A stretch of DNA of 64,000 nucleotides from Desulfocapsa sp. (GTDB lineage Bacteria > Desulfobacterota > Desulfobulbia > Desulfobulbales > Desulfocapsaceae), in assembly GCA_013792135.1 (NCBI GenBank), contig VMSP01000065.1:1-64000 (forward strand), in the 5' to 3' direction. Under the pieces are notes generated by a model that saw only the letters and a list, made by a program, of their open reading frames with translations, made no database searches and was not told the origin of the DNA. Made by a program: the position numbers and the translations under genes. The first letter of the stretch is position 1; each line of letters opens with the position of its first letter. This document shows, one piece after another, positions 7,598-17,536 of this stretch.

Positions 7598-10021
7598 TTA
7601 CCTTTTAGAAGCGACAGAATCAAGGGTGTCACCCAACTCCAGGATGGCGGTCCTCAAATAGCCAACAGCGTCCGACAACTCTTTATGAAACTGAAAATTA
7701 CCCTCGCGCATGGTTTTGGTGACACTCTCGGCAAAAGTGGCATGCGCCTCGCTTAAGACTTCTGTCACACCCTCCAGATAATGATCTGCGTCCATGCTGG
7801 CGGAGGCGAGTTTGTCGGATGCACCCTGAAGCCGAGAAACCAAGTCGGTAGTGAGCGAAGCTTCACGGCGAGCTGTTTCCACTGTTGCTTTGAGTTCTGT
7901 AACAATTGCCGCGAATGCGCCGGTTGATGACTTGTAATCGTCAAAGACCAGCTGCACCCCGGAGCTGGCCCCCGACAAGGTGCTTGCCGAGGTCTGCAAG
8001 ACTTGGGCCGTCTGACCTATCGCCCCCATGGTTGCCGCCACTCGTTTTTCTGCATCTGAAAGTTCGCTCGTTGCCAGTAGTAAGGAGTCGGCCCCTGAAT
8101 TCATGCGTTCAATGGCAGACTTTGAGGCAGAAGCCATGGATGCAGCGCTGGACTTAGTGCTTTCGGCGGCATCCGCCACCCTCCGTCCCAGAGCATCCAC
8201 CTGGGAGGTCAAATGGCCAAGCAATTTGGCAGATTGTTCTGCCAGTTCAGTCTGACGGCTGGCGCTGGCATCTTCCGAACGTTTAGCCATCTCTTGCAAA
8301 CTTGAAACAGCCTCCTGAACTTGCTTGCCTAAGCTCTCGACAACCTGTTGACTGGCCTGGGCTGTGTGTAGATGGGCCTCACTCGACGCGTCTTTGGTCG
8401 AGGTCAGAAAAGATTCCATCCTCTCTGTGACCCGCAACAAACTGTCATTATGGACACCAGCCGCAGATTTTGTTTGTTCATCCATCCTGGAAACCATCAA
8501 GGAGACCTGCTCACCAAGCTGCCCAAGGGATTCTTGTAGCTTTTGCGAGGTTTGGCCCTGCGATTCCTGGAACATATCGCGCATTCCCGACAGAAAATCC
8601 GTCATTCCCTCCGCGAGCTTAGCAAGCTGAGTTTCATGACTGCCGGCAGACAACTTGGTTTGGGTATCAAGCTGGGCGACCATCAGGGAGACCTTGTCAC
8701 CAAGTTCGGTCATGATGCTTTGCATCCTTTGGGCGGACTCGCTTTGTGAATCCCGTGAAGTAGCCCGCATCTGCTCGACAAAGTCCTGCATCTGCTGGGT
8801 CATGGCCCTTTGCCTGGTTTCCATGGCAACGATTGCCTCGTGAAGTTTTTCGGCCATGGCATCAGCCGCTCCTTGCCCAGCATTTTGCATATTTGCCGCT
8901 AACTCGTCAAACTTGGCAACCGTTCCCAGCATCGCGCTGTTCGTCTGTCCAAGCAGATCAGTCATGCCGCGCAACTGTCCACCAAACATATCCTGCATCT
9001 GTGCAGAAAAATTGACCAACACATCGGTGAGCATCTTGTTTACGCCCTCACCTTGATTAGAGCTGGCCCGATCGACAGCGACCGAAATACGCTCCATGGG
9101 GAGCCGCATTGTGTCCGTGATGGCCTGAGCCAGGTCCTGAGACATCTGTTGCGTATTCTTTGTGGATGCCTGAACTTGCTGGGCGGTGATGTCTGACAGG
9201 ATTTGCTTTAAGTCGGTGACCAAGGAATCTTTAAGCTGCATGGACTGAGTGGCGCTAGTCTCAGATGCGTGAACCAGACGGGCAAGATATTCTTCCCCCG
9301 CTCCAGCTTTGAAGAAGCTATCGATAATTTGGCACAGGTCCTCAACCTGCCGATAATGAAATGTGACCAAGGTTTTTTCAACCCAGGTTAAAAACATTGC
9401 TAACCCAATAGCCGAAGCAGAAATCCAAAAGGCATGGCCAACGCCCTGGATCAAATTGCGAAGACATGCCCTGACAGCATCCGGATTGTTTGAGACCTCG
9501 AACTGGGTAAGTCCATTAATGAGCCCGGCGAAGGTACCGATAATACCCAGGCCGGTGAGAATGCCGGGGAGGTGTTTGTAAAATTCTGTCTTGAGCGGCG
9601 TATCAACCAGGACTTGCTCGGTAAAAAAGGCCTCGGCCATGGTTGTGGCCCTCCAACAAATCACCCGCTCCTGTCCAGATTCATCAATACTCTTTTGCGG
9701 ATGGAGGGTTTCCGTGTATTCGCTCCACAGGTGTTTTAGACTTTTTGTGGTCATGGCCTGGGTTACAATCGGTTCGAGATCAACGAGATCTGAACCATTG
9801 GTCGCGGCCTGAATCTTGTTGAGATGTTTAATGGCACTACCCAACTTCCGCCCCAAGAAAATCGCTGGAATCACAAATTGAAAGAAAAACATCAATATAA
9901 ATAGTGCGATAAAAGATATCACAATCCTGTTGGGAACAGACTCCAGCAAGGGAATGAATATCATGATCCTGTTCCACCATGACTCTAGCATTGGGGAAAG
10001 CATGCTCAAGAAACCGCTCAT
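7598..10021 (-). CDS. zorA: ZorA: MotA/ExbB-like motor protein with long coiled-coil tail
   Basis: First gene of the Zorya operon, about 807 aa from the ATG at 10021 (MSGFLSML), chosen because AAGGA precedes it; an in-frame upstream start at 10096 would add 25 residues. Transmembrane helices are visible at IVISFIALFILMFFFQF, at the glycine-rich LTGLGIIGTFAGLINGL and at FWISASAIGLAMFLTW, the MotA/ExbB channel pattern. From about residue 260 to the end the protein is a very long Gln/Ser/Ala-rich coiled coil, the intracellular tail that distinguishes ZorA from flagellar MotA. Within it an ~70-residue unit recurs (compare GDKVSLMVAQLDTQTK with GEQVSLMVSRMDEQTK). In studied Zorya systems this tail transmits the infection signal to ZorC/ZorD. 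Confidence 0.92.
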   Translation of the reverse strand: MSGFLSMLSPMLESWWNRIMIFIPLLESVPNRIVISFIALFILMFFFQFVIPAIFLGRKLGSAIKHLNKIQAATNGSDLVDLEPIVTQAMTTKSLKHLWSEYTETLHPQKSIDESGQERVICWRATTMAEAFFTEQVLVDTPLKTEFYKHLPGILTGLGIIGTFAGLINGLTQFEVSNNPDAVRACLRNLIQGVGHAFWISASAIGLAMFLTWVEKTLVTFHYRQVEDLCQIIDSFFKAGAGEEYLARLVHASETSATQSMQLKDSLVTDLKQILSDITAQQVQASTKNTQQMSQDLAQAITDTMRLPMERISVAVDRASSNQGEGVNKMLTDVLVNFSAQMQDMFGGQLRGMTDLLGQTNSAMLGTVAKFDELAANMQNAGQGAADAMAEKLHEAIVAMETRQRAMTQQMQDFVEQMRATSRDSQSESAQRMQSIMTELGDKVSLMVAQLDTQTKLSAGSHETQLAKLAEGMTDFLSGMRDMFQESQGQTSQKLQESLGQLGEQVSLMVSRMDEQTKSAAGVHNDSLLRVTERMESFLTSTKDASSEAHLHTAQASQQVVESLGKQVQEAVSSLQEMAKRSEDASASRQTELAEQSAKLLGHLTSQVDALGRRVADAAESTKSSAASMASASKSAIERMNSGADSLLLATSELSDAEKRVAATMGAIGQTAQVLQTSASTLSGASSGVQLVFDDYKSSTGAFAAIVTELKATVETARREASLTTDLVSRLQGASDKLASASMDADHYLEGVTEVLSEAHATFAESVTKTMREGNFQFHKELSDAVGYLRTAILELGDTLDSVASKR

Positions 10022-10070
10022 ACATTGTCCTTTTTGGAGATTAAGGAAGGAGGTATTAGTAAATTGCTTA

Positions 10071-10098
10071 TTCTGTATAATTTGTGAGCCGATCACAA
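10071..10098 (-). promoter_or_regulatory. candidate zor promoter -10 and palindromic operator
   Basis: Upstream of zorA on the minus strand a TATACA -10-like box (10074-10079) lies next to a palindrome TTGTGA-N5-TCACAA at 10082-10098. The half sites resemble the TGTGA/TCACA arms bound by CRP/FNR-family or WYL-type dimeric regulators, though the spacer is five rather than six bases. Its position overlapping the probable promoter suggests an operator. No good -35 is seen. Confidence 0.4.
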
Positions 10099-10348
10099 GC
10101 CGACAATTTTCGCGGGAGTGAACCTAATATGCATTAGTCGTTTTTTAACCGATTAAACAACCACAGCCAACTGAATTGAGTATTGTGGCCTTTGTAACAT
10201 CGGTTAAGTTTGCCTGTTCACTACAAAGCAGTTTGCAGGAGGTGGATGCTTTCAAAATCCAGATCTCTCAAAACATGCTGAACCAGTGGATAGGAGCAAT
10301 CTTGACCGACCGCAAATGGTCGGGTGCCGCATTTCGCCACGTTAAGCA

Positions 10349-10897
10349 TCAAACGGTCTTGGTTCTCTGCTCCATGACATACTCGGCAGCACGTCCCAAA
10401 GCATCAAGAACCTCAGCCACGGCGCCATGTGACATTAGAGTGTTCCCAGGCTCCTCATAAGCATACCGCCACCTCACAAATGGATTGTCTCCAACACTCC
10501 TTAGCGCTTCTATGAACAACGCTATACGTCGGTTCGAGGCGTTCAACAAAGGGGTACCCGTGTTATTCCGAAACATTCCTGCGATGAGTTCCTGATAGTC
10601 GGGTTTGATTTTGTTCCAAAGGTCACCAAGCTTGTGTCCAGAATCGTGCTTAGGGACTGCATCTTTTTTATCGGACCTATCCAACATAAGGAAGAATTTC
10701 ATGAAGAGCTCAATCGCAAAGCTCGAACAGACAATTGCAGGAAAGGTAAACTCGAGGCGATCGGTTTGTTTTCCATGATTACTGATCAAAAGGCCAGAAT
10801 GCGCGTATGCAATTGCAATCGCGTAAAGCGCGGTGTAATCAATATGCGTTTCCCCTGGAACTAGGAAGAGTACTGGTATTGCGGGAGCGGAGGTCAT
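10349..10897 (-). CDS. hypothetical protein, possibly HEPN-like (182 aa)
   Basis: An all-helical-looking cytoplasmic protein of 182 aa, placed on the same strand upstream of zorA with a gap of about 330 bases. The ATG at 10897 is chosen because AGAGGAA precedes it, and because the upstream 22 codons look non-coding. A hydrophobic helix CSSFAIELFMKFFLML followed by a polar stretch and HKLGDLW resembles the helix pairs of HEPN-like proteins, but the diagnostic RxxxxH RNase motif is not clearly present. I do not assign an enzymatic function. It lies inside a defence island, so a defence-linked role is plausible but not shown. Confidence 0.6.
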   Translation of the reverse strand: MTSAPAIPVLFLVPGETHIDYTALYAIAIAYAHSGLLISNHGKQTDRLEFTFPAIVCSSFAIELFMKFFLMLDRSDKKDAVPKHDSGHKLGDLWNKIKPDYQELIAGMFRNNTGTPLLNASNRRIALFIEALRSVGDNPFVRWRYAYEEPGNTLMSHGAVAEVLDALGRAAEYVMEQRTKTV

Positions 10898-11286
10898 ACT
10901 GATTCCTCTGTGATGGGGGTTTTCGACTTGAAGTCGCTGATTGCGTGGCCAGATAGTGCCCACAATCTTAATACTTCAAGGTCGTGTCAGGGTCAGTCTT
11001 ACCGGTCGACCGACCAAATTGAATTGCTCGCGAATCCAAGGCTGGTCAACGTCCGGTCTTACATCCACAGCAGACAGGAATGATTGAAATGCCAACGACG
11101 CCTCTGGCCGACAAGCAGACGTACGCGCTAACAAGTTATTGCCTATTTTCTGTGTACTACACATAATGAGGTGATATACAGAAAATAGGCATCATTTTCA
11201 GAGAACTTGATTTGAGCCTTCGAGAGTGAAGATCTTTCCAAACATGTTTGCCTAATCACAAAAAAGTTATAACCAATTATCTTGTC
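10898..11286. other. gene-free spacer (389 bp)
   Basis: Between the 182-aa gene and the type III Res gene. It contains the long inverted repeat at 11140-11191 (listed separately). One 62-codon frame on the minus strand (10976-11164) has no ribosome binding site and no family resemblance. No promoter stands out. Confidence 0.5.
11140..11191. repeat. 17-bp inverted repeat with 18-bp loop
   Basis: Arms 11140-11156 and 11175-11191 match over 17 bases with one mismatch (core GCCTATTTTCTGT / ACAGAAAATAGGC). It sits about 100 bases downstream of the res stop codon and could be a weak terminator, an operator or the remnant end of a mobile element. There is no T-run directly after either arm, which argues against a classical terminator. 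Confidence 0.6.
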
Positions 11287-14200
11287 TCAGCAGTTAGTTA
11301 CCGCCATGCCGACAATTTCCATCAGTTTGCCGTAATCGGTTACTACATCATATTTCACTTTTTCTGGATCAAGCTTGCGATTGAGCTCCGCGAAAAATTT
11401 CCGGGCACACTCGACTTTTGTATGTTCGATAGCTCTCAGAGACATGGTGGACATGGAGCCTTTGGTTTCAGCGACAAAGTAAATGTGTTTGACTGCTCCT
11501 TCTTTGAAGGAAATAGCCCAGTCTGGATTGTAGTCTCCAACCGGTGTGGGGATAAGAAATCCGCGTGGAAGTTTTGCGTACACCACTACTTCATCACTGG
11601 TGTCCAGCTCTTGAACGAATTTTCTCTCAACCTTAGAATCGGTAATAACAAAGTCATAGATATGGTTGCGGAGTTTTTCGCCAGCCTTGGTGAAGTCCTG
11701 TTTGCTCTGGCCAGTGGTAAATATGTTGCTGTCATATGAACCGGCTATTTCGTCATAACTCAATCTTTCAATGATAATCGTTGCCTTTTGTTCATTGATC
11801 AGACGACTTGCCTCGGTAATGAAATGTTCGGGATTCTGTTTAAACTGCTTGAATACGACCGGTTCCATGCCACTAAGTATTTCGGCGATGGTCTTGCGGG
11901 TCAACCCGGTATTTTCAGCCAGTTTACCCAGAAGATCATAGCTGACCAGTGAATGAATTGAGGCCTTGTGCGTTTCTACAGTCGTTTTTTCAAGAATAAA
12001 TCCGTCGCCGCTTTTCAGTTGCGAGTCAGTGATCTGGTTGTCCTGTGTTCCGGACTGAATGGTATATTGGAGTGGCGTAACCTCCAACTTATCAAGCACC
12101 TTGATACTATTCCGAACAAGCTCACTCGAATCAAACTCGACCCGGTAAACAGCCTTCTTGTTGATGCGGCTCCAAAGTTGCTGAAACTCTTTTTTCTCAA
12201 AATTCTTGGTATTCAGAGGGTTGGTCCTGGTTCTGCTGGCGTCTCCAATATCCGGCAGTTGAGCCTCACTGAAGATGCCATTGATGAGTTGAACAACCTG
12301 TTCCGTATAAGGCTTTAAATCCTCAGGCAGCTCTGCAATAGTCCCAATTTTAAGTTCATTATGATATTTTTCGGTAATATTTCGCTTTTTATCAACATAG
12401 CCATTTTGAATCAGGAAGAATTCTATATCGGTCGCCATATCATCCGTGACAACCACATTTCCTTGATCTGTCTGGATTATTTTCCCCATGAAATAGTTTT
12501 TGTCAGCAACGCGTGGCCTTTCTGAAAGAGAGTCGCTGATCTCTTTCTGCAGATTGGCAACAAAATCCTTGTAGCTTTCACTGGCCACAACCGTCAGTAC
12601 ATTCACCTCATGTACTGTGGCTGGGTGATCCATCCGGTCGCCATGCTGGTTGACAGACAACCGCAGGCCCCGGCCAACCTCCTGGCGGCGGGAGATCATA
12701 TTGTCACTGTGCTTCAGCATGCACATGACAAAGACATTGGGATTGTCCCAGCCTTCACGCAAGGCGGAATGGGAGAAGATAAATCGAACAGGTTCTTCAA
12801 AGGAGAGCAAACGCTCCTTATCTTTCAAAATCAGGTCATAGGCATCAACATCATCTGATAATCCTGCATCTTCGCCACGCATCCTATAACTTGGGTCAGT
12901 GAGTCGTTTGGTCTTCTTGTCAATGGCGAAATAGCCATTATGAGTGCGGGATACTTCAATATCGCTCAGGTATTTTTGATAACTCACCTTATTCTCAAAG
13001 GGCAATTCACTTAAAACCTCTTTTTTGAGCTGTTCGTACTCCTCCTCAAAAATACGGGCATACTCACCCTTTTCATCAGCCTGGCTGTAATCACGGTACT
13101 TGGCCACTTCATCAATAAAGAACAGGGAAAGAACCTTGATCCCCTGGTTGAAAAGTTGATTTTCCTTTTCTATATGGGCCTTGATGGTCTCGCGGATTTG
13201 AATTCTCCGGATCGTTGCCTCGGTTACATCACTGGTCGCATCACCGATGGTCAATACCGTTCCATTGGTGAACTCCACCGTATTTTGATTAGCATCAATT
13301 TGCGCAACCACAAAGCCTCGATACTGGTCCAGGGTTGACTCAACAAAAAGGTCTCTGCCTTTTTCCAAACGAAGTATCTTTCGCACAATGCTTCCAGACT
13401 TGAGCTTTATCTCCACTTCAATACGAGCCACAGGCGCTTTTTTTGACACCTCGAGGGACTCCAGGAAAAGATAGGCGCTTGTTCCCGCCAACCCTTTTAC
13501 GGCTATGCCCCGAACCAGTATCTTTTTCACCAGCTTTTGGTTATAGGCATCCAGGGCGTCAAGGCGGTGAATTTTGTTGTGGGTGGTGCGATGAGTCGCC
13601 GAATAACGCAGGATCATCAGCGGCTTGAACTTGGCCAGCGCATCCAGCGTTTTTGCGCCTTCCATCTTTTGGGGTTCATCAAGAATCAGGACAGGATGGT
13701 TACTGCTGATAACATCAATGGGGCGACGGCTCTGAAAGTCGTCCAGCTCTTCAAAAATACGACGGTTATCTTTGCCGGTGGCGTTGAAGGCCTGGATATT
13801 GATGACCATGACATTGATACCGGCATCGGACGAAAAACTTTCCAGATGATGGAGTTGCTTGGAATTATAGATAAAAAATCGAATCTTTTTGCCATAACTT
13901 TCGGTAAAATGCTCGGCGGTAACGCTGAGGGATTTGAACACTCCTTCACGAATGGCAATGCTCGGCACCACAATGATAAACTTGCCCCAGCCATAGCGTT
14001 TGTTCATCTCAAAGATGGTCTTGATATAGCAGTAGGTTTTTCCGGTGCCGGTTTCCATTTCCACATCAAGATTGACCTTGCAACCGGCACTTACAATCAT
14101 CTTCTCAGACAGGGGCAGATTCTGTTGTCGCTGTACTCCATGGATATTTTCAAGAAGCTGAATTTCAGAAAGTTGGATGTCGTCATTTCTGAAACCCTTG

Positions 14201-14364
14201 GTTTCATAAATTCTTGGTTGGTACACTCCTGTTTTACTTTTCTTTCCTCGACCGGGATCAATGTCGTATGTAAAGCCAGAGGTATTTACCTGCCCGGCGA
14301 AGCAGTCCACCACGGATTCAACGGCAGCGGTCTGAAAGGGCTGGACTTTGAATTTAAGCTTCAT
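11287..14364 (-). CDS. res: Type III restriction enzyme, Res subunit (helicase/endonuclease)
   Basis: DEAD/DEAH-type ATPase and endonuclease subunit of a type III restriction-modification system, 1025 aa. The N-terminal domain begins with the family pattern [18 protein letters not shown]. Walker A is METGTGKTY near residue 107, motif II is LDEPQKMEG near 229, and a late helicase motif is [14 protein letters not shown]-(D/E)xK nuclease lies at the C-terminus (NPDWAISF then [11 protein letters not shown]). It cuts DNA when unmethylated sites are met by the Mod-Res complex. It is the last gene of a five-gene minus-strand operon (18.2-21.5 kb helicase, DUF4391, mod, DUF1016, res). No internal disruption. 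Confidence 0.93.
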   Translation of the reverse strand: MKLKFKVQPFQTAAVESVVDCFAGQVNTSGFTYDIDPGRGKKSKTGVYQPRIYETKGFRNDDIQLSEIQLLENIHGVQRQQNLPLSEKMIVSAGCKVNLDVEMETGTGKTYCYIKTIFEMNKRYGWGKFIIVVPSIAIREGVFKSLSVTAEHFTESYGKKIRFFIYNSKQLHHLESFSSDAGINVMVINIQAFNATGKDNRRIFEELDDFQSRRPIDVISSNHPVLILDEPQKMEGAKTLDALAKFKPLMILRYSATHRTTHNKIHRLDALDAYNQKLVKKILVRGIAVKGLAGTSAYLFLESLEVSKKAPVARIEVEIKLKSGSIVRKILRLEKGRDLFVESTLDQYRGFVVAQIDANQNTVEFTNGTVLTIGDATSDVTEATIRRIQIRETIKAHIEKENQLFNQGIKVLSLFFIDEVAKYRDYSQADEKGEYARIFEEEYEQLKKEVLSELPFENKVSYQKYLSDIEVSRTHNGYFAIDKKTKRLTDPSYRMRGEDAGLSDDVDAYDLILKDKERLLSFEEPVRFIFSHSALREGWDNPNVFVMCMLKHSDNMISRRQEVGRGLRLSVNQHGDRMDHPATVHEVNVLTVVASESYKDFVANLQKEISDSLSERPRVADKNYFMGKIIQTDQGNVVVTDDMATDIEFFLIQNGYVDKKRNITEKYHNELKIGTIAELPEDLKPYTEQVVQLINGIFSEAQLPDIGDASRTRTNPLNTKNFEKKEFQQLWSRINKKAVYRVEFDSSELVRNSIKVLDKLEVTPLQYTIQSGTQDNQITDSQLKSGDGFILEKTTVETHKASIHSLVSYDLLGKLAENTGLTRKTIAEILSGMEPVVFKQFKQNPEHFITEASRLINEQKATIIIERLSYDEIAGSYDSNIFTTGQSKQDFTKAGEKLRNHIYDFVITDSKVERKFVQELDTSDEVVVYAKLPRGFLIPTPVGDYNPDWAISFKEGAVKHIYFVAETKGSMSTMSLRAIEHTKVECARKFFAELNRKLDPEKVKYDVVTDYGKLMEIVGMAVTNC

Positions 14365-14456
14365 TACAGCTTATCCTTTAATTTCTTTCTGCAAATTTTC
14401 TTGAAAAGCACAGCTTTCTTTCTGCACCCGACTTGTTCTTTCTGCAAAATCCTCGA

Positions 14457-15602
14457 TTACCGTTCTTCCCTCATGGCGGCTTCAATCAACTTGCGTTCCT
14501 TCTCAATTTCCAGCCGTAACTCGTCTTCGCTGGGCAGAAATTGCAGGTATTTTGAGGCGAAAATCTGGCGCCCTTCGTTCAAGACCGAATATTTTGCCAC
14601 TGCTTCACTTTTGTCAGAGCAGAGAATCAGGCCAATAGTCGGGTTGTCTCCTGTCACCTTGAAGCGATCTTCATACAGTCGGACATAGCCATCCATCTGG
14701 CCAACATCACGGTGGGTCAACTTGCCGATCTTGAGGTCAATCAAGAGAAAGCATTTCAGGATGAAATTGTAGAAGACCAGATCCACGAAGAAATCGTCAT
14801 CATCGAAACGAATATGTTTTTGACGAGCGACGAACGAAAAACCCTTGCCCAGCTCCAACAGGAAGGATTGAAGGTTATCAATGATGGCTTGTTCCAGACT
14901 ACTTTCATGGAGATCAGGGGAGTCCGGCAGGCCGAGAAATTCGAGAACAAAAGGCGATTTCAGAAAGGTCGTAGCCGAAGTTGATTCACCCGACATTCTC
15001 TCTCGTGATGCAGAAATAAGTCCATTCTGACCATGGTTAGCGATGATTCGCTGATAATACGAGGACTGTATTTGCCGTTCAAGTTGATCCTTGCTCCAGC
15101 CGCAGTCAATGGCTTCCTGCTCGTAAAAAGCACGCGCATCATGATCCTGAATCCGCATTATGGCTCGGTAATGCGACCAAGAGAGCAACGGAGAAAAGCC
15201 TCGCGAAGATTCCCTACCCGCCGGGTACTGAATTTGTTTTGTTTCGTTCTGCTCACTTAATTCAGTACCGGACGGGTACTGAATGACGATACGGTCTGAA
15301 AATGAAAGATAAAATTTCCTAAAATTCTGGAGATTGGGAACTGAAAATCCGGTTCCGTATTGTTGCTTCAACTTTTTTGCCAGTACCTCTAACACCTGCT
15401 TGCCATACTCTGCCCGTTCCTCGCCTCCCTGCAACTCCTGCACAATCTCCCGACCAATTAACCAGTAGGCCAGAACCATGTTGGAGTTAACTGAACGGAC
15501 GACATTGGCTCGCGCCTGTTCAAGGATGGCAGCAACCCGCTGAAACAGCGATTCTTCGCCAGGTTGAACCATATCTTTTTTTTCGTGAGTCCCGTTTTTC
15601 AT
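14457..15602 (-). CDS. DUF1016/YhcG-family PD-(D/E)xK nuclease
   Basis: A 381-aa protein of the YhcG/DUF1016 family. The N-terminal half is a winged-helix-like DUF1016_N region (ARANVVRSVNSNMVLAYWLIGREIVQE). The C-terminal half is a predicted PD-(D/E)xK nuclease with FVDLVFYNFILKCFLLIDLK, whose ExK-like D-L-K triad is the expected active site. The start codon overlaps the mod stop (ATGA at 15599-15602), so the two are translationally coupled. Family members often sit inside restriction-modification loci. Between residues 104 and 135 there is a near-repeat (VIQYPSGTE and QIQYPAGRE). Its exact reaction is unknown. Confidence 0.88.
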   Translation of the reverse strand: MKNGTHEKKDMVQPGEESLFQRVAAILEQARANVVRSVNSNMVLAYWLIGREIVQELQGGEERAEYGKQVLEVLAKKLKQQYGTGFSVPNLQNFRKFYLSFSDRIVIQYPSGTELSEQNETKQIQYPAGRESSRGFSPLLSWSHYRAIMRIQDHDARAFYEQEAIDCGWSKDQLERQIQSSYYQRIIANHGQNGLISASRERMSGESTSATTFLKSPFVLEFLGLPDSPDLHESSLEQAIIDNLQSFLLELGKGFSFVARQKHIRFDDDDFFVDLVFYNFILKCFLLIDLKIGKLTHRDVGQMDGYVRLYEDRFKVTGDNPTIGLILCSDKSEAVAKYSVLNEGRQIFASKYLQFLPSEDELRLEIEKERKLIEAAMREER

Positions 15603-17533
15603 ATCGTCTTCACATCTGTGTTCGGCGACATCTGTTTGAAGATCTGTTCGACATTGATTTTAACGGCATCGGAGGCAAAACCGGTATCGCGGAAGACAAC
15701 ACGAACGGGTTCAAAACGGGCCAGTTCCTTGACCAGTTCCTCGTTGACGCCAGTATCGAAGCAGGCAATAAGGTCGTAAGGCGGTTGATTGACAAAGAAA
15801 ACTGACTTGCCCTGGATGAGCTCTTTGCGAATCAGCAGGGTCAGCTCAACGCCCCAGTCCAGTAAGACCTGGAAAAGGAGGTCTTCCGGATGACGGTCGG
15901 GTTTAATGTTATCGGTGAAGAGGCTCAGTTGCTGTTGGTTGATGGCATCCGGGGTGTAATAGACATCGGCCATGTTCGAGGAATCTACTTTGAGGACACG
16001 GAAGCCGATGTCTTTGTTCCAGCCTTCATGGCATTTACCTTCAATAATTTTTATTCCGGCTCGGCGGATGCGTTCTTTGCTGATGTCGGCGATAGTTGGA
16101 TAGCCAGCCTTGAAGGCCTCGGACTTTTCGTCACACGGTTCGGGCAACTGCACCATGATGAATTTACGATTGCCGCCGTCTTCGGCATTGAGTTGCATGA
16201 CGGCATGGGCAGTGGTGGCGGAGCCAGCGAAGAAATCAAGAATAACATCGTTATTAGTTGAGGAACCCTGTTCTATAATTTCTTCGATCAATGCGACGGG
16301 TTTGGGGAAGTCCATAACTCTATCCCCAAACAAACTTTCAATGTTTGCTGTTCCATCTTTAGTAAAACACTTTTCACCAATAATTGTTGAGAAACCGGTA
16401 AATGCTGATTCAATCTCATCAACAAAAGCCTTTCGGCGTGGTCGTCCATCCGGGCTTTCTGGCCACAAAATTCGGCTATCAGACATCAATCGTTTCATAG
16501 TGTTCGGCTCATAGCGCCAGCCCATTTTGGGACAGCCATAGTTAATACCAGTTTCTGGATTAACCAAATCGTAGTGAAGATTCGGGCGACGGTCTGCCGT
16601 CGCAAGACCAACCATATTGGCACTCGCCCAATCTCCCCTTGGATCTTTGTCAGGATTTTTATACTGGGACTGATCCCGCTCTGAACCACGAATCAGTTTG
16701 CCATAACAAATTATATGTTCATGGTCTTTTGAGGCACCATTCATTGAACGATTGTCCTTGTTCAGTCGGCTTTTCCAAACAAAAGTAGCGATAAAACGGT
16801 CTGCTCCAAATACCTCATCACACACCTTCCTCAGATTATGTACTTCACCATCATCAATACTAATAAAAATAACCCCATCATCCTTGAGCAAATTCCTCGC
16901 CAGCTTCAATCGCGGATAGATCATACTCAACCAGTCCGAATGAAATCTGCCGTTCGCCTCGGTGTTGGCCACTAACCGGTTGCCCTCTGCGTCCTTCTGA
17001 TTCGACCGTTGCAAGAACTCCTCGCTGTTCTCGGCAAAGTCATCCTCATAGATAAAATCATTGCCAGTATTGTACGGTGGGTCAATGTAGATCATCTTGA
17101 CCTTGCCGAGATAGGTCTCCTGGAGCAACTTCAAGGCATCCAGATTATCGCCCTCAATAAACAGGTTTTGGGTGGTGTCATAATCCACACTCTCTTCCCG
17201 ACAAGGCCGCAAGGTCTTGGCAATGGGCGCATTGGCGGTAAGCAGGGCCTCCCGCTTGCCCGGCCAGTTGAGGTGGTAACGCTCCTGCGGACCTTCCACG
17301 ATGGCCTCGGACAGCTCCTGCCGCAGTTGATCAAAGTCAACCGCCAATTTTAAGGATGAAGGATGAGGGCTGAAGGCTGAAGTTTCGGAAGGTTGTTTTT
17401 CATCCTTCATCCTTCCGCCTTCATCCTTTATTTTCACTTCCGTCACGCAATTCGGGAACAGCTCCATGATCTTGCGGATGTTTTCCTGGGTCAAATTCGG
17501 AGAGTGCATTTTCATCTTTTCCATCATGTCCAT
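15599..17533 (-). CDS. mod: Type III restriction-modification methyltransferase, Mod subunit
   Basis: Site-specific DNA N6-adenine (beta-class) methyltransferase, 644 aa. Motif IV is DPPYNTGNDF near residue 152 and precedes the target recognition region; the SAM-binding motif I is DFFAGSATTAHA near residue 433, the order expected for type III Mod. It protects host sites and gives specificity to Res. The N-terminus has an odd low-complexity insertion at residues ~34-62 (KDEGGRMKDEKQ then SPHPSSLK) that corresponds to the palindromic repeat at 17352-17428. The downstream DUF1016 gene overlaps its stop by 4 bases. Catalytic motifs are intact. Confidence 0.94.
   Translation of the reverse strand: MDMMEKMKMHSPNLTQENIRKIMELFPNCVTEVKIKDEGGRMKDEKQPSETSAFSPHPSSLKLAVDFDQLRQELSEAIVEGPQERYHLNWPGKREALLTANAPIAKTLRPCREESVDYDTTQNLFIEGDNLDALKLLQETYLGKVKMIYIDPPYNTGNDFIYEDDFAENSEEFLQRSNQKDAEGNRLVANTEANGRFHSDWLSMIYPRLKLARNLLKDDGVIFISIDDGEVHNLRKVCDEVFGADRFIATFVWKSRLNKDNRSMNGASKDHEHIICYGKLIRGSERDQSQYKNPDKDPRGDWASANMVGLATADRRPNLHYDLVNPETGINYGCPKMGWRYEPNTMKRLMSDSRILWPESPDGRPRRKAFVDEIESAFTGFSTIIGEKCFTKDGTANIESLFGDRVMDFPKPVALIEEIIEQGSSTNNDVILDFFAGSATTAHAVMQLNAEDGGNRKFIMVQLPEPCDEKSEAFKAGYPTIADISKERIRRAGIKIIEGKCHEGWNKDIGFRVLKVDSSNMADVYYTPDAINQQQLSLFTDNIKPDRHPEDLLFQVLLDWGVELTLLIRKELIQGKSVFFVNQPPYDLIACFDTGVNEELVKELARFEPVRVVFRDTGFASDAVKINVEQIFKQMSPNTDVKTI
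17352..17428. repeat. palindromic repeat inserted in frame within mod
   Basis: Left arm AAGGATGAAGGATG (17352-17365) and right arm CATCCTTCATCCTT (17401-17414) are perfect inverted repeats, with a further TCATCCTT copy at 17421-17428. It lies inside the mod coding sequence, keeps the frame and encodes a Lys/Asp/Gly/Arg then Pro/Ser-rich peptide. I recall similar GGATGAAGG repeats from other bacterial genomes. Confidence 0.75.
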
Positions 17534-17536
17534 CCT

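Noticed and set aside
10976-11164. 62-codon frame on the minus strand between the 182-aa gene and res
   Set aside because: No ribosome binding site and no family resemblance; it begins inside the inverted repeat.
13537-14688. 383-codon open frame on the plus strand opposite res and the DUF1016 gene
   Set aside because: It is the antisense of two clearly real genes with intact motifs, has no domain and no start signal.
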